A DNA stretch of 64,000 bases from Candidatus Poribacteria bacterium (GTDB lineage: Bacteria; Poribacteria; WGA-4E; UBA9662): the NCBI GenBank assembly GCA_012963885.1, contig DTUY01000420.1:1-64000 (forward strand), read 5' to 3'. Shown in pieces: positions 56,543-64,000 of this stretch. A model generated the notes under the pieces. The model saw only the letters and a list, made by a program, of their open reading frames with translations, was not told where the DNA came from and ran no database searches. Every line of letters begins with the position of its first letter. Positions within the stretch are counted from its first letter, which is position 1. The position numbers were made by a program, and so were the translations under genes.

Positions 56543-56571
56543 TTGTTTTTTAAACTAATCTGTGCTAAAAT
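56543..56571 (+). promoter_or_regulatory. Promoter of the NHL-repeat gene
   Basis: TTGTTT (56543-56548), a 17-base spacer and TAAAAT (56566-56571) with a preceding TGC extended -10. The block ATCTGTG.TAAAAT also lies upstream of the FG-GAP gene at 11482-11495. The start codon is about 59 bases downstream. Confidence 0.5.
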
Positions 56572-56629
56572 CGGGTTTTAACATCAGAAGTTAGGTGATC
56601 TGTAAAAGGTTGCCTCAGGAGATCTCCGA

Positions 56630-58651
56630 ATGAGGAAATTGATTATAATTTTTCTTGCTGTATTACTTTGTTTTGTAGATTCAGTAACGTTTGGAGTTGG
56701 CTTCTTGAAATTTGAGCGTGAATTCAGCGGAAAGGGATCTAGCAACGGTTTCTTTGGTAAAGATATAAACGTTGCTTTCGACGCTGATGGAAACACGTAC
56801 GTTGCCGATAGCCAAAACCTCCTTATTCAGAAAATTTCTCCACAAGGCAATTTTTTAGATCAGATTCCGAAGGTAGGTGAGACTACTACTTTCAAGGAAC
56901 TAGGTGATATTGCTGTTGATCCTACCGGAAACATATATGTTGCTGATACAGCAGCCAACCATATAGCTGAGACCGAAAATCCCAAGATTTATATATTTGC
57001 TCCCTGCGTATATAAGTTCAATGCCTTGGGTGAAAAGGTGCATACCTATTTTGTAGGTAATGTCAATGTTCGTCCCAAGACAGTACTCCCAACCAAATTA
57101 ATTATCGATGAGGCGGGTAAATCCGCTTTTGCCATACAATCACCAGGATACGACCGCCAAGTCAAGATAGCTGTTAACAGTGATAGTGAACTTTATATTC
57201 TGGATCCGGAAAAAACAAAGGTTCATAAATTCGCTGCCGACGGTGAGAAATTAATGTCTTTTAGCAGTTATGGAGCGGGTAATGGTGAAATTGACAAAGG
57301 AGCATCGGATATAGATGTTGATGCAGAAGGTAACGTTTTTATTGTAGACACCGGTAACCACCGCATTGTTAAGTTTAATTCCGAAGGGGAGTTTCTGCTT
57401 AATTTCGGCCTTCATGGGCGAGATGACGGTGAATTTACCAAACCAAGTTCTATAGTTGTTTTGAACAATGGGAACGTGCTAGTTAAGGATGCCAGTACGT
57501 TCAAGCGATTTAATAAGAAATTAACAATTGGTGACATATTAGCTGCATCATCCGCAGCTGGTGAATTAGCTGATCCTCTATCTAATTCCATGATGTTAGG
57601 TTCTGGAATCTTATCTAATCCTGATTCATCGTTCGATCGAGCATTCAATGACTTCCCAACTACACAGTCTCAACTTGTTGAGCGAGTTCAGTTACTTGAA
57701 GAATTTGAATATCTTCGTAGATATGAAGGGTATTACGATGAAGCAGGCAAAGATGCTGATAAAGATATTGATGCGGATCTGCAAGCTGAAACAATTAAAT
57801 CTACATATTGGCATCGAGTGATTTCGCGCATTCAGCACTTTGATGCCAACGGTAAGTATTTAGGCCGATTCTTATATAGTGTTGATAAACAAAATGAACA
57901 AGATCGAGATTTGAATTTCTTAACTTTCGATCCATTTGGCAACATTTATCTTCGTGACGGTAGCGACTTTACTATTAAGCAATACTCAATCAGCGGTTTC
58001 ACCATCAAAGCTTTGCAAGCCAATGGCTTTTTTAACACTAACTTTAGTACATTTAATAATGAGATGCTGGAGGACTACGAAGATGTTGATAAGATTCCCG
58101 AGTTGCAAGACGAGATTGGGCAAACCAGGTTAAGCAATTCACTTGGTATGATTTATAATATTTCTGAGAAATTGAATTTTGCATTCTTTGAGAATCCCAC
58201 CTTCTCCAAGATGCAGGAACGTTACAGCATCCTTAGTAAGAAAGAAGATAGTTATGAACTCGGTACTCTTTCATTTGACAACAGGACTGAGGCTTTCATA
58301 ACGCTCGTCACCAATCCGAATCCTTACAAGTACAAGGAATTTAACCTTTACGCTGTGAAAATAGATGGTACAACTGATTTATTGAAGGAAGGTGCTTATC
58401 CTGAATTAAACAAGCAAAAAGAAACGGATGCTGGAAATAAGCATTCATATGGTTTCGGATTAAATTGGGACATTTTGCGTAAGAACAACACCAACATTAA
58501 TTTTGGTGTTGGGTATGCTGAAGATAATCCGGCCTATACAAGCAGGAACTTTGTGCGAGAGTATTTCGATGTTACCGGAGATAAGTACCAAGTGTTTGCC
58601 AGTCGAAATAAGAAAAGAAGTTTCAAGAGTAATTTGACGATTAGATTCTAA
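56630..58651 (+). CDS. Secreted NHL-repeat beta-propeller protein with a barrel-like C-terminus
   Basis: The 673-residue protein has a signal peptide (residues 1-22), NHL-type repeats (VAFDADGNTYVADSQN, IAVDPTGNIYVADT, IDVDAEGNVFIVDTGNHRIV, LTFDPFGNIYLRDGS) and an inserted charged helical region around residues 350-400. The last 150 residues show alternating hydrophobic strands and end in TIRF with C-terminal phenylalanine, as in outer-membrane beta-barrel proteins. An outer-surface role is inferred. It is convergent with the downstream Gfo/Idh gene (eight bases). Confidence 0.85.
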   Translation: MRKLIIIFLAVLLCFVDSVTFGVGFLKFEREFSGKGSSNGFFGKDINVAFDADGNTYVADSQNLLIQKISPQGNFLDQIPKVGETTTFKELGDIAVDPTGNIYVADTAANHIAETENPKIYIFAPCVYKFNALGEKVHTYFVGNVNVRPKTVLPTKLIIDEAGKSAFAIQSPGYDRQVKIAVNSDSELYILDPEKTKVHKFAADGEKLMSFSSYGAGNGEIDKGASDIDVDAEGNVFIVDTGNHRIVKFNSEGEFLLNFGLHGRDDGEFTKPSSIVVLNNGNVLVKDASTFKRFNKKLTIGDILAASSAAGELADPLSNSMMLGSGILSNPDSSFDRAFNDFPTTQSQLVERVQLLEEFEYLRRYEGYYDEAGKDADKDIDADLQAETIKSTYWHRVISRIQHFDANGKYLGRFLYSVDKQNEQDRDLNFLTFDPFGNIYLRDGSDFTIKQYSISGFTIKALQANGFFNTNFSTFNNEMLEDYEDVDKIPELQDEIGQTRLSNSLGMIYNISEKLNFAFFENPTFSKMQERYSILSKKEDSYELGTLSFDNRTEAFITLVTNPNPYKYKEFNLYAVKIDGTTDLLKEGAYPELNKQKETDAGNKHSYGFGLNWDILRKNNTNINFGVGYAEDNPAYTSRNFVREYFDVTGDKYQVFASRNKKRSFKSNLTIRF

Positions 58652-58658
58652 GTTTTGG

Positions 58659-59624
58659 TTATTCCTCCAGTAACGCCTTGGCTAAGATTTTATCTGCGAC
58701 TTCCATTGTTTTGACGGCGTCAGAGAAATTTGATTCCGGTTGCTCACCCGATTTAATGCAATCGATAAAGTTCCGGTTTTTTGCTTGAAACCCACCAAAG
58801 ATAAAGTTTTGATTACTTCCTGCCACTTCACACGTATCATATTCAATGCCACTATAATCTCCATCTGCGTAAAGGTATCCTTTCCCCTCGTGTTCCGCTT
58901 CAGCACAGATATTGGGTGCGTGCATTTCTACCCTGAAAACACGACGACCGCTCGTCCAACTATTTTGGAGAATCCCGATAGTACCGTTATCAAAGTGTAG
59001 AAGTGCCATGATGAAATTAATGTCATGGTAGAGAACTGATCTGGCAATGCTATCAATTTTCACCACTTCACCGCCGCACATCCACCTTAGTGTGTCAATG
59101 GCATGAACGCCATCGTCCATCATCCGGTCTCGCATGCCGAAAGTTGGACCATCTGTTTTATAGAAGGTACAAATGGCATGGGTAATAGGACCACGTTCAA
59201 GACACTTTTCGTGGAGCATCACTACCATTGGACAGGATCTGCGCTGGAAACTTACTTGGGTAATGCAGTCGTTCGCCTCTGCGAGCTCTGCAAGGGATCT
59301 GGCTTGATGTATGGAAAGTCCCATTGGTTTCTCAGTGTATAAATTTAGGCCTTGATTGAGGCACCATGTCCAAATGTCATACATATAATGTGGTTGTCCA
59401 ATGACATAAACACCATCTGGTGCAGTATCTTCAATCATTCTTACATAGTTTTCATACCGTTTCTCAACTTTATATGTGTCAGCGGTTGTATTTAGACGTT
59501 CCTTATTGAGATCGCAAATGGCTGCAATCTCCACATCATCAAATGAAGCAAGTGATGGGTAGTGGACACCATTAGCCATACCACCCGCGCCCACCATTGC
59601 AATTCGGATTTTCGATTCATTCAT
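58659..59624 (-). CDS. Gfo/Idh/MocA family oxidoreductase
   Basis: The 321-residue NAD(P)-dependent enzyme starts MNESKIRIAMVGAGGMANGVH with the GAGGMA nucleotide motif. The EKP motif is in LYTEKPMGLS, with DDGVHAIDTLRWMCGG as the substrate-domain block. It is distinct from the copy at 9999-11231 (shorter, different C-terminus). Substrate unknown. It is convergent with the NHL gene and followed upstream by cutA on the same strand. Confidence 0.92.
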   Translation of the reverse strand: MNESKIRIAMVGAGGMANGVHYPSLASFDDVEIAAICDLNKERLNTTADTYKVEKRYENYVRMIEDTAPDGVYVIGQPHYMYDIWTWCLNQGLNLYTEKPMGLSIHQARSLAELAEANDCITQVSFQRRSCPMVVMLHEKCLERGPITHAICTFYKTDGPTFGMRDRMMDDGVHAIDTLRWMCGGEVVKIDSIARSVLYHDINFIMALLHFDNGTIGILQNSWTSGRRVFRVEMHAPNICAEAEHEGKGYLYADGDYSGIEYDTCEVAGSNQNFIFGGFQAKNRNFIDCIKSGEQPESNFSDAVKTMEVADKILAKALLEE

Positions 59625-59707
59625 ATTTAATCTCCAGCGTTGAACGAAATTTCATCTTAATCCTAATCCTGTATAAAAGGTTGAAGTCTTTGAGATTTCA
59701 GAGGAGT

Positions 59708-60031
59708 TTATCCTCCTTGTACGCTTTCATCTATCCACTTGAGATAATCTGGGTTCCCAGAAATGATTGGAACAACAGTGACTTCGCAGACATCATAGCT
59801 ATGCAGTTTTTTAACTGTTTGGGTCAGTTGGCTTACAAGGCTTGATTTAGTCTTAATTATCATTTTTGCTTCAGTATCGTTTTCAATCTTCCCTTGCCAA
59901 CGGTAAATTGAAAGGATTTCTGGCACGATGTTTACACACGCTGCAAGCTGTTGACCTACTAATACTTCAGCTATTTGTTTCGCCTCTTCTACACTTCTAG
60001 TTGTTATAAAAACAATTACGTGTTCGCTCAT
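59708..60031 (-). CDS. cutA: Divalent-cation tolerance protein CutA
   Basis: The 107-residue trimeric protein runs from ATG 60031 (MSEHVIVFITTRS). Conserved parts are QLAACVNIVPEILSIYRWQG, the trailing EAKMIIKTK and LHSYDVCEVTVVPIISGN. It is linked to copper/divalent metal tolerance, although its molecular role is unsettled. A TTG at 60043 is also in frame, four codons upstream. It is divergent from ffh with a 225-bp gap. Confidence 0.93.
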   Translation of the reverse strand: MSEHVIVFITTRSVEEAKQIAEVLVGQQLAACVNIVPEILSIYRWQGKIENDTEAKMIIKTKSSLVSQLTQTVKKLHSYDVCEVTVVPIISGNPDYLKWIDESVQGG

Positions 60032-60156
60032 CGGTTTTGTCAATTAGATTACGCAGTACCATCTGCCATAGTGTTTAGTGGTACAGACTTCTGACAGTGC
60101 GCTTTAAAGAACCAGCATGATAGCAATCGGATTGAGATGTGTCAAGATTTTCATTT

Positions 60157-60203
60157 ACATTGACAATTATACATTGACAATTATTTCAATGGTAGTGTAT
60201 CTT
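60157..60203 (+). promoter_or_regulatory. Promoter of the ffh cluster with a duplicated -35 block
   Basis: A perfect 14-base direct repeat, ACATTGACAATTAT, occupies 60157-60170 and 60171-60184. The second copy's TTGACA (60174-60179) is followed after 18 bases by TATCTT (60198-60203), with TG just before. The first copy's TTGACA has no good -10. It sits about 55 bases before the ffh start. Confidence 0.6.
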
Positions 60204-60255
60204 AAGCGAGGCTTTTCCAAAGTATTCTGAAGTTTGAAATCATTAAGTTGAACTA

Positions 60256-61632
60256 ATGTTCGAGAGTCTAACTGAAAAATTACAAAGCACATTCAAGAAA
60301 CTGAGTGGGCAAGGCAAACTGACCGAAAAGAATGTTTCTGATGCTCTACGTGAAGTTCGCTTTGCCTTGCTTGAAGCAGATGTCAGTTATAAGATCGTTC
60401 GTCAGTTTGTAGATGATGTTAAGGAAAGGTCACTTGGTCAAGAAGTTCTTGGCAGTCTAACTCCCGAATTACAAATTGCGAAAATCATCGGTGACGAACT
60501 GACGAATCTGATGGGGCAGAAGTCGGAAAAAATTCAGGTTTCGCCTAGTGGAACGACAGTATTGATGATGGTTGGACTTCAAGGATCAGGCAAGACTACG
60601 GCATCTGCCAAACTTGCATTAAAATTCAAAACAGAAGGGCGAAACCCCCTATTAGTTGCGGCTGATATCTATCGTCCGGCGGCGATTGAACAACTTCAGA
60701 TCTTGGGTGAGCAAATTGAGATACCTGTGTTCTCAATGGGTATAGATGTATCTCCGGTTTCGATTGCTCAAGCGGCGGTTGAACAGGCGATAAATCGTAG
60801 TAATACTTTCGTTATTATTGATACTGCTGGTCGTCTGCATATCGATGAAGACCTAATGGGGGAATTGGAAAATATCCAGTCCTGTGTTAATCCAACGGAA
60901 ACGCTCCTGGTTGTTGATTCAATGACCGGGCAAGATGCAGTCAATGTTGCAGAACACTTTAGCAAGGATCTTGACATAACAGGTGTTATCCTGACCAAGC
61001 TGGATGGTGATGCCCGTGGTGGTGCCGCCCTTTCAATACGCGCGGCAACTGGTACTCCTATTAAGTTTGTCAGTACCGGTGAAAAGATCGATGGTCATAC
61101 GTTGGAGGAGTTTTATCCGGATCGGATGGCATCCCGGATTCTTGGGCAAGGGGATTTCAAAACGCTTCTTGACCGAGCTGAATCGATCTTCAGTGAAGAA
61201 CAAGCCAAGGAACTCGAAGAAAAACTGATGAGCAAGAAAGGCTTGGACTTTAATGATATGTTAACCCAATTTGAACAAATTAATAAAATGGGTTCGTTGG
61301 ATCAGTTGATTGGCATGGTTCCCGGCATGTCAAAGGCGTTACCGAAAGGGGCTCAGGTTGACGAGAATCAGATGAAATATGCAAAATCAATCATTCAATC
61401 TATGACGCTGGGTGAACGTCGTAATTACGCAATTTTAGATCGTTCCCGTCGGCAGCGAATCGCTAAAGGAAGCGGAACCAGAGTCAGTCAGGTCAACCAG
61501 TTGGTCAGTCAGCTAAAAATGATGAATCAGATGTTTAACCAGCAAGCTGTCCATGCGCCTCAATTTGGACTGAGTATTGGGAAAGGCCCCAAAAACAAGC
61601 TGGCGCGAAAAAAAAGAAAACGTCGTCGGTGA
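60256..61632 (+). CDS. ffh: Signal recognition particle protein Ffh
   Basis: The 458-residue SRP54 GTPase targets nascent membrane proteins. The NG domain has GLQGSGKTTASAKLA, DTAGRLHIDEDLM, TKLDGDARGGAALS, and the M domain has a methionine-rich end (MVPGMSKALPKGA, MTLGERR). The C-terminus ends in a basic run (RKKRKRRR). It starts the cluster with rpsP, ylqD, trmD and rplS. No SRP RNA was recognised nearby. Confidence 0.97.
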   Translation: MFESLTEKLQSTFKKLSGQGKLTEKNVSDALREVRFALLEADVSYKIVRQFVDDVKERSLGQEVLGSLTPELQIAKIIGDELTNLMGQKSEKIQVSPSGTTVLMMVGLQGSGKTTASAKLALKFKTEGRNPLLVAADIYRPAAIEQLQILGEQIEIPVFSMGIDVSPVSIAQAAVEQAINRSNTFVIIDTAGRLHIDEDLMGELENIQSCVNPTETLLVVDSMTGQDAVNVAEHFSKDLDITGVILTKLDGDARGGAALSIRAATGTPIKFVSTGEKIDGHTLEEFYPDRMASRILGQGDFKTLLDRAESIFSEEQAKELEEKLMSKKGLDFNDMLTQFEQINKMGSLDQLIGMVPGMSKALPKGAQVDENQMKYAKSIIQSMTLGERRNYAILDRSRRQRIAKGSGTRVSQVNQLVSQLKMMNQMFNQQAVHAPQFGLSIGKGPKNKLARKKRKRRR

Positions 61633-61675
61633 TTTTGAACATAAATTAATTGAATAGAAATTAGAGGAGTGACTA

Positions 61676-62092
61676 TTGGCTGTTAAAATTAGACTGCAAA
61701 GACATGGGCGTAAAAAACGTCCATTTTACCGCATCGTTGCTGCGGACTGCCGAAGCGCACGCAATGGTGCTTTCATTGAGAGACTTGGACACTATAATCC
61801 GTTAACTGATCCCGCAGAAATTGTTATTCATTCTGATAAAGCTCTCAAATGGCTTCGTAATGGAGCACAACCTACAGATACGGCAAAGAACTTACTGTCG
61901 AAGGTTGGTGTATGGAAAAGGTTTCACGACGAAAAACTTGGGCTTGCTTCAATTGATGATCCCTTTGTTGCAGTTGGCGTTGATGTGGTGGAAGGCTCGG
62001 CAGATCAGTCGAGTCTGGATGGTGAGGGGATATCGGCTGAGCCTGTCGACACCGACCAGTCCTTAGACTCCCAAGGGAACGAAGAAGAGTAG
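61676..62092 (+). CDS. rpsP: 30S ribosomal protein S16 with acidic C-terminal extension
   Basis: The 138-residue protein starts at a TTG preceded by AGAGGAGTGACTA. The usual S16 ([31 protein letters not shown]) takes about residues 1-90. An acidic tail of about 45 residues ([19 protein letters not shown]) lengthens it well beyond the normal 80-90. Position after ffh is the common order. Tail function is unknown. Confidence 0.96.
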   Translation: MAVKIRLQRHGRKKRPFYRIVAADCRSARNGAFIERLGHYNPLTDPAEIVIHSDKALKWLRNGAQPTDTAKNLLSKVGVWKRFHDEKLGLASIDDPFVAVGVDVVEGSADQSSLDGEGISAEPVDTDQSLDSQGNEEE

Positions 62093-62143
62093 TCAACTCT
62101 GGATCTTATGTAGCAAATCAAATTAGATTTTCGACCGTTGCAA

Positions 62144-62551
62144 ATGTCTCTAATTATCAAGCGCCCCGTCGTTATACAACACGTCGTTACGGTGGAATTC
62201 AAATCCCAATTAACAAATGAGATTGAGGAAGCAATCAATCAAATTGATCTTTGGTTGGAACAAGAGGAATTCCAGAGCCGTCGGTTAATCACTGAAGCTG
62301 AGAAAGAGGGTAAGGAGTTTGTAAGTTCTCTTCGTCAGGAAATTGAGGCCGAACGAGGTAAACAAACGCAAGTCAGACAAAATTTACTGGCTAGGCTGCA
62401 GGAGGTCAAACAACTCGAAATCGATAGTTTTTTTGTCAGTGGCACATACGATGCCCCTATAAAAATTGAGGTTGGTGATAACATTCGGACTAAATTGTCT
62501 CAGGTTCAGGTTGTTGTGAAAGATGGTATTGTCATTCAAGTTATTGAATAG
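62144..62551 (+). CDS. ylqD: YlqD family protein
   Basis: The 135-residue protein runs from ATG 62144 (MSLIIKRPVVIQHVV); a TTG at 62138 is in frame. The pattern matches YlqD (Bacillus): N-terminal strand (KRPVVIQHVVTVEFK), a long charged coiled coil (residues about 26-95) and a C-terminal beta part (IEVGDNIRTKLSQVQVVVKD). The function of YlqD is unknown. In Firmicutes it lies between rpsP-ylqC and rimM-trmD; here it sits between rpsP and trmD, with no rimM or KH gene. Confidence 0.75.
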   Translation: MSLIIKRPVVIQHVVTVEFKSQLTNEIEEAINQIDLWLEQEEFQSRRLITEAEKEGKEFVSSLRQEIEAERGKQTQVRQNLLARLQEVKQLEIDSFFVSGTYDAPIKIEVGDNIRTKLSQVQVVVKDGIVIQVIE

Positions 62552-62584
62552 TCAAGTTTCTCAAGGCCGGTGTAGAAGTGAGAG

Positions 62585-63283
62585 ATGAAAATCGACGTTA
62601 TCGCTATTTTTCCTGAAATCCTCGAAATGGCGCTTCATGTCGGGATTCTGAAACGAGCCATTGATCGGGATCTACTGGAAGTTCACCTCCATAATCTACG
62701 AAATTTTGCCGAGGGCAATCGTCGCACCGTTGATGATTATCCTTACGGTGGTGAATCGGGAATGATCCTTAAACCGGAGCCGCTTTTTGCTGCAGTTAGA
62801 TCGCTTGAACCTACAGAAGTGACTCGAGTCATTTTCCTTACTCCACAAGGAAAGCCCTTTAATCAACGAATAGCTGAGGAACTTTCTCTTGAGACACATT
62901 TGGTTTTGATCTGTGGTCGTTATAAAGGGATTGATCAACGAGTTCGTGAAAAGTTAATTACGGACGAAATATCTATTGGTGATTATGTCTTGAGTGGTGG
63001 AGAGGTTCCCGCGCTTGTTTTAATTGATGCGATTGGGCGAGTTCTACCAAGTGCGTTAGGTGATTATGAATCGGCTCAGAATGATTCGTTTAGTCGAGAA
63101 TTGCTTGATCATCCTCACTATACGCGTCCTGCTGAATTTGAAGGTATGAAGGTGCCGGATATTTTATTGAGTGGGCATCATCAGAAGATTACAGATTGGA
63201 AAAGGGATCGGTCTCTGGAGAAAACAGCAGAGCAACGCCCCGACCTCTTACATAAGTTTAAGAATAACGAAGTTCTAGACTAA
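62585..63283 (+). CDS. trmD: tRNA (guanine-37-N1)-methyltransferase TrmD
   Basis: The 232-residue SPOUT methyltransferase uses SAM to methylate G37 of tRNAs. The knot motif SIGDYVLSGGEVPALVLIDA, the preceding GGESGMILKPEP and LLICGRYKGIDQRVRE-type block (LICGRYKGIDQRV) are clear, with LLDHPHYTRPAEFEGMKVP after. The order rpsP-ylqD-trmD-rplS fits. GAAGTGAG gives the ribosome binding site. Confidence 0.97.
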   Translation: MKIDVIAIFPEILEMALHVGILKRAIDRDLLEVHLHNLRNFAEGNRRTVDDYPYGGESGMILKPEPLFAAVRSLEPTEVTRVIFLTPQGKPFNQRIAEELSLETHLVLICGRYKGIDQRVREKLITDEISIGDYVLSGGEVPALVLIDAIGRVLPSALGDYESAQNDSFSRELLDHPHYTRPAEFEGMKVPDILLSGHHQKITDWKRDRSLEKTAEQRPDLLHKFKNNEVLD

Positions 63284-63294
63284 GGAAAATAAAG

Positions 63295-63636
63295 ATGAAT
63301 CTTTTAGAATCTGTTGAAAACGAATATATAAGAACTGACGAACTAAATTTTGGTGTTGGAGATCTCATTCGAGTAAACAATAGAATTCGTGAGGGAACAA
63401 AAGAGCGTATTCAAGCCTACGAAGGTACAGTCATTCGGAATCGGGATAGAGGCCTGAGCTCAACTTTCACCGTTCGGCGCTTAGCTTACGGCACTGGTAG
63501 TGAACGAACCTTTCCACTACACTCACCAAATATTGAAAGTATTCAAGTTATTCGACATGGTGGTGTTCGGCGGGCTAAACTTTACTACCTACGTAACCGG
63601 ACTGGGAGAGCCTCGCGCGTTCCTGAGAAGAAATGA
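63295..63636 (+). CDS. rplS: 50S ribosomal protein L19
   Basis: The 113-residue protein is of standard length. The FGVGDLIRVNNRIREGTKER start, AYEGTVIRNRDRGLSSTFTV with RRLAYGTGSERTFPLHSPN and the AKLYYLRNRTGRASRV end are typical of L19, which lies at the 30S-50S interface. AAGGAAAATAAAG precedes the ATG. Confidence 0.97.
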   Translation: MNLLESVENEYIRTDELNFGVGDLIRVNNRIREGTKERIQAYEGTVIRNRDRGLSSTFTVRRLAYGTGSERTFPLHSPNIESIQVIRHGGVRRAKLYYLRNRTGRASRVPEKK

Positions 63637-63643
63637 ATAGAAG

Positions 63644-64000
63644 ATAAAAAAACATTTCGTTGAGAGATTTGATATCCAGCAGTTTGAAGGTAGTTTAGTC
63701 AAGCAGGGTTATCTTAGGATAGCAGGTGTTGATGAAGCGGGTCGGGGGGCCTTAGCTGGACCGGTGGTTGCAGCTGCTGTTATTCTTCCGTTTAGGTGTG
63801 AAATTACTGGTTTGACCGATTCAAAGCAGCTAACGTCAGCGCAGCGAGAAGCATTCTTCTCGCAAATTGAAAGAGACGCAGTTGGAGTTGGAATTGGTAT
63901 TGTCGATCACCAGATTATAGATCAAATCAATATTTTGCAGGCCACGAAGCTTGCCATGCAGAAAGCTATTGAAAGTATTATCCCTCCCCCAGATTACGTT
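63644..64000 (+). CDS. rnhB: Ribonuclease HII, partial (3' end beyond window)
   Basis: The frame is open to the window edge. Residues shown include the catalytic core [20 protein letters not shown] and [16 protein letters not shown], so this is RNase HII, which removes ribonucleotides from DNA-RNA hybrids. A stop at 63638-63640 lies just upstream in frame, and no ATG, GTG or TTG follows before the core. The best in-frame start is ATA at 63644 (AGATAAAAAAACATTT); a rare start or an error in the A7 run would explain it. The C-terminus is cut. Confidence 0.85.
   Translation, partial: MKKHFVERFDIQQFEGSLVKQGYLRIAGVDEAGRGALAGPVVAAAVILPFRCEITGLTDSKQLTSAQREAFFSQIERDAVGVGIGIVDHQIIDQINILQATKLAMQKAIESIIPPPDYV

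Noticed and set aside
60044-60255. SRP RNA or tRNA gene in the cutA-ffh gap
   Set aside because: No cloverleaf, GGUGC-type tetraloop or SRP core was found; the gap holds only promoter elements.

Overview
The window looks like chromosomal DNA of a marine, heterotrophic, respiring bacterium close to Candidatus Poribacteria. I infer this from gene content, not from a marker-gene tree. Pointers are a planctomycete-type DUF1501 / DUF1549-DUF1553 / cytochrome-WD40 operon, a phytanoyl-CoA dioxygenase homologue inside the nuo operon, several Gfo/Idh/MocA, enolase-superfamily and Tm-1-like (UPF0261) genes, and a secreted FG-GAP protein ending in a NYPNPFNPETW-type C-terminal domain that I associate with Poribacteria. 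Both window ends cut genes (DUF1501 on the left, rnhB on the right).

Layout. 1-5.6 kb (minus strand): secreted cytochrome/WD40 protein, DUF1549-DUF1553 protein and Tat-exported DUF1501 protein. 5.8-11.2 kb (minus): a sugar/hydroxy-acid cassette made of a frameshifted ribokinase, an SDR, a D-2-hydroxyacid dehydrogenase, an aldo/keto reductase and a Gfo/Idh oxidoreductase. 11.7-14.5 kb (plus): a large FG-GAP surface or secreted protein. 14.6-17.2 kb (minus): murA-hisD. 17.3-33.5 kb (plus): a complex I operon nuoABCDEF-phyH-GHJKLM-antiporter-N with no nuoI, and a terminator-like hairpin between nuoG and nuoH. 33.5-41.0 kb: a complete F-type ATP synthase operon, atpZ-atpI-B-E-F-H-A-G-D-C. 41.0-51.2 kb: a compact run of sugar-phosphate isomerase, TIM-barrel isomerase, PfkB kinase, nitroreductase, cobA-hemD, ccmE, ccmF, ccmH and an O-antigen ligase-like protein. 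51.2-60.0 kb: scattered metabolic and secreted proteins plus cutA. 60.2-64 kb: the conserved ffh-rpsP-ylqD-trmD-rplS-rnhB cluster.

How the genes work together. Complex I, a Na+/H+ antiporter-like protein in the same operon and an ATP synthase whose c subunit keeps most of the Na+-ligand signature together suggest partly sodium-based energetics. cobA-hemD and ccmEFH supply tetrapyrrole and assemble c-type cytochromes. The CcmE is the CxxxY variant.

Most striking observation: the cytochrome/WD40 gene ends at a UGA lying exactly at the first cysteine codon of a heavy-metal-associated (HMA) domain motif, GMT-UGA-GAC. The remaining 57 codons of the HMA domain follow in frame, and a perfect 7-bp hairpin with a GGG loop sits where a bacterial SECIS element would be. 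This is a candidate selenoprotein with a UxxC metal or redox motif fused to a cytochrome-WD40 protein.
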